Below are positions 62,051-64,000 of a stretch of DNA of 64,000 nt, piece by piece. How positions within the stretch are numbered: position 1 is the stretch's first letter; each line of letters begins with the position of its first letter. The position numbers and the translations under genes were made by a program. Origin of the DNA: Nocardia macrotermitis (GTDB taxonomy: Bacteria; Actinomycetota; Actinomycetes; Mycobacteriales; Mycobacteriaceae); the NCBI RefSeq assembly GCF_009604405.1, contig NZ_WEGK01000008.1, positions 186,001 through 250,000 of the forward strand, read 5' to 3'. The notes below the pieces were generated by a model. The model saw only the letters and a program-made list of their open reading frames with translations, had not been told where the DNA came from and did no database searches.

Positions 62051-63367
62051 CTACTTGACGATGGCGGGGTGAGTGCAGCTGTCGAGGTTGGTGACCAGCG
62101 AGCACGGTACAGGTTGGCGCGTGGGGCGATAGTTGACCGGCACGCCATGGTGGGCGGTGATATCGCGGTACGCGGCCACCGCGTCGGTCGGATATCGGGT
62201 GAGGGTCGGGTCGTGCAGGGCATCGACGTGGTACAGGCCGTAATGCGGCGCGTAGTCACCCCACTCGTAGTTGTCGGTCAGACTCCAGTAGTTGTACGAC
62301 ATCACGTCGACGCCGTCCTGTTTCGCGCGTTGGATCCAATAAATGGTGTCCCGCAAGTGATCGGCGCGGTCGTAGCCGTCGTCGCGATGTCCGTTCGGGT
62401 CGGTCACCAAGCCGTTCTCGACGATGCGAATCGGCTTACCGGGGTATTTCGCCGCCAGGTAGCGCAAGACGTAATACATGCTCTCCGGCGATTGGGAGCT
62501 TTTCCAGTATTCACCGCTGGCTCCGTTCGCCAATACGCTGGTGTCGCCGATCGAAACCGAGTAGTACTGGTCGACGCCGATGAAATCCAGAGTGTTCGCC
62601 ATCCGGTCCGGGAACAGCGCCTCGAGACTCGGCTGAAGACCGGGAATCGGCATGAACGCGATGTTGGACGACACTTGGCCACCGGGTTGCACGGCGTGCA
62701 CATGCGCCCATATCGCCTTGTGCGCCTTGATGATTCCGTCCACCATCCGCAACGCGTTCTGCGGCTGCAGGCCGCCGTACATCAATTCGCGCCGCACGTA
62801 CTCGGTGGGCTCGTTGAAGGTGATCCAGATCGGCTTCGCCCACTGATAACGGTCCACCACCCGATCGCCGAAGGTGATCATGTCATCGGCCATCGCCGGG
62901 CGGTTCCATCCGCCTCGATCCACTTCCCAGCCCGGGTGCACCCAGTGGTTGAGCGTGATCATCGGGGTCATTCCCGCATCGACGATCTCCTTGATCACTG
63001 TGTCGTAGAAGGCCCATCCGGCCGGATCCCACACACCGGGTCGCGGTTCGACACGCGACCATTCGACCGAGAGACGATAGATCTTCACCCCGAGCTGTTC
63101 GGCACGCTGGATATCACCGGAGTGCTGGTGATAGAAATCGACGCTGTTGCCGACCCGTTCGGGTAGCTTGCCCTCATTGCTGTAGCGCAGATAGTTCGAG
63201 TCCTGGTTATATCCCTCGGACTGGAACCCGGCCTGCGCGACGCCGAATTCGAATCCCGCGCCCAGGCCGGGCACGTCCGCGGCGGCATGTGGTATGCCAA
63301 CGAGATTCATGATCAGCACGGGAGCGAGGACAGCAAAGGCCGTACCCATTGTTCTTCGAATTCTCAT
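62051..63367 (-). CDS. Secreted glycoside hydrolase family 1 enzyme
   Basis: From the ATG at 63367 (GAGGATCA upstream) the protein has 438 residues. A signal peptide (GTAFAVLAPVLIMNLVGIPHAAA) precedes the barrel. YRLSVEWSRVEPRPG, ITLNHWVHPGW, WITFNEPTEY (acid/base Glu), IRIVENGL (nucleophile Glu) and SYNYWSLTDNYEW are all GH1 hallmarks. It is likely an exported beta-glycosidase. The C-terminal PCSLVTNLDSCTHPAIVK tail has two Cys that could form a disulfide. Two GTCAA-N5-TTGAC elements lie upstream, shared with the divergent TetR gene. Confidence 0.92.
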   Translation of the reverse strand: MRIRRTMGTAFAVLAPVLIMNLVGIPHAAADVPGLGAGFEFGVAQAGFQSEGYNQDSNYLRYSNEGKLPERVGNSVDFYHQHSGDIQRAEQLGVKIYRLSVEWSRVEPRPGVWDPAGWAFYDTVIKEIVDAGMTPMITLNHWVHPGWEVDRGGWNRPAMADDMITFGDRVVDRYQWAKPIWITFNEPTEYVRRELMYGGLQPQNALRMVDGIIKAHKAIWAHVHAVQPGGQVSSNIAFMPIPGLQPSLEALFPDRMANTLDFIGVDQYYSVSIGDTSVLANGASGEYWKSSQSPESMYYVLRYLAAKYPGKPIRIVENGLVTDPNGHRDDGYDRADHLRDTIYWIQRAKQDGVDVMSYNYWSLTDNYEWGDYAPHYGLYHVDALHDPTLTRYPTDAVAAYRDITAHHGVPVNYRPTRQPVPCSLVTNLDSCTHPAIVK

Positions 63368-63453
63368 TGATCCTCTTGTTTTCGACGGGCAGATGGACTG
63401 CTTCGGCGGTGTGTCCGCGGGCGGGAGCCGAGGGCGGCCGGCGGCCTCTTTTC

Positions 63454-63468
63454 GCCAACATCGTTGAC
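63454..63468. promoter_or_regulatory. GTCAA-N5-TTGAC operator, copy 3
   Basis: GCCAACATCGTTGAC (one mismatch in the arm). It lies between the GH1 and TetR genes. Confidence 0.6.
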
Positions 63469-63493
63469 AACACTCGCTCACAGCCAGATTTAT

Positions 63494-63508
63494 GTCAATA
63501 TCGTTGAC
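63494..63508. promoter_or_regulatory. GTCAA-N5-TTGAC operator, copy 4
   Basis: GTCAATATCGTTGAC, perfect arms, 40 bases after copy 3. It lies about 30 bases upstream of the TetR start. Confidence 0.75.
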
Positions 63509-63538
63509 TAAACTTGGTTGGTGCGGGAAGCTTGGCCG

Positions 63539-64000
63539 GTGACCGCACCAGGCAGCAATGATCCGCAGACCGCGCGCCGCCGCGGGCGGCCGCGTTCACG
63601 CGAGACGCCCGAGGCGATCCGGCGGGCCGCGCGGAACCTGTTCGCCGAACACGGTTTCAGTGGCACGTCCGTGCGTGACATCGCGGCTGCGGCCGGCAGC
63701 GACCCGGCGGTGGTGATCCGACACTTCGGGTCGAAAGAAAAGTTGTTTCTCGAGGTCGTCACCGTCGCCCCGCAGTTCCCCGGACTCGTCGAGGGCCCGT
63801 TGGAGACGCTCGGGCGCGCCATCCTGCAGCGGCTGATCGAGACCGACGGCTCGACTCTCCGCCTGCATGCGACCCTGCTGGGCGCTCTGGATCGGCCTGA
63901 CGTTCGCCGATATCTCGAGGAATCGACCACTCGCAATATCATCGAACCGCTGGCCGCGCGGTTGCCCGGACCCAATGCCGAGCTGCGAGCTCAACTGGTC
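63539..64000 (+). CDS. TetR family regulator (3' end beyond the window)
   Basis: The start is placed at a GTG with GGGAAG nine bases upstream; a GTG at 63521 in the same frame is possible. At least 154 residues are visible. RRRGRPRSRETPEAIRRAARNLFAEHGFSGTSVRDIAAAAGSDPAVVIRHFGSKEKLFLEVV is a standard TetR helix-turn-helix region. It is divergent from the GH1 gene, with two dyads in the gap, so it probably controls GH1 and itself. The same dyad upstream of the dehydrogenase-CMD gene suggests a wider regulon. The C-terminus lies outside the window. Confidence 0.9.
   Translation, partial: MTAPGSNDPQTARRRGRPRSRETPEAIRRAARNLFAEHGFSGTSVRDIAAAAGSDPAVVIRHFGSKEKLFLEVVTVAPQFPGLVEGPLETLGRAILQRLIETDGSTLRLHATLLGALDRPDVRRYLEESTTRNIIEPLAARLPGPNAELRAQLV

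Overview
The window is high-GC DNA with actinobacterial features: a conservon-type sensor locus, a SARP regulator, an F420-dependent luciferase-like oxidoreductase, an MTB12-like lipoprotein and frequent GTG/TTG starts. It most resembles a mycolic-acid actinomycete such as Nocardia. The genus is inferred from gene content only. No rRNA, tRNA or CRISPR array was seen.

Region 1 (1-29.5 kb) is one reading frame of more than 9,800 codons that is open at the left edge. It encodes ten tandem calpain-like cysteine-protease modules. Between them lie a triplet of papain-fold (Tox-PL-like) domains, a decayed ADP-ribosyltransferase-like domain and an OTU-like domain whose catalytic Cys is Gln. The C-terminus is a HopA1-like domain. 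A 78-codon acidic ORF follows with a strong ribosome-binding site. I read this as a giant multi-effector or polymorphic-toxin-type protein and consider it the most unusual object here.

Region 2 (29.7-39.9 kb) holds small regulatory and housekeeping units: a TetR gene divergent from a DUF6670-like gene, an SRPBCC-ArsR-DUF899 operon under a 41-bp palindromic operator, a lipocalin-like gene, a diguanylate cyclase, a methyltransferase and a SARP regulator. Mixed in are decayed genes: a VOC protein, multicopper oxidase, PucR-like and group II intron maturase fragments, and a 5'-truncated SDR.

Region 3 (39.9-61.9 kb) is an accessory catabolic-type cluster. It holds a four-gene overlapping operon (SnoaL, epimerase, SnoaL, zinc alcohol dehydrogenase) preceded by decayed genes, a PucR regulator, two paralogous TetR regulators, a kinase-like/F420 oxidoreductase/TetR operon, an MTB12-like lipoprotein, a partly deleted conservon, a thiolase fragment, a secreted alpha/beta hydrolase, a dehydrogenase-CMD fusion, an acyl-CoA ligase, an MFS exporter and another SnoaL protein. 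Twelve copies of one operator-like element centred on GTCTAGAC lie in front of these units, and two overlap the start codons of the two paralogous TetR genes. This points to one local regulon. The substrate cannot be read from the sequence; CoA-dependent breakdown of an alicyclic or terpenoid-like compound is a guess.

Region 4 (62-64 kb) has a strong terminator, a secreted GH1 glycosidase and a divergent TetR gene cut by the right edge. A second operator family (GTCAA-N5-TTGAC) occurs twice here and twice upstream of the dehydrogenase-CMD gene.
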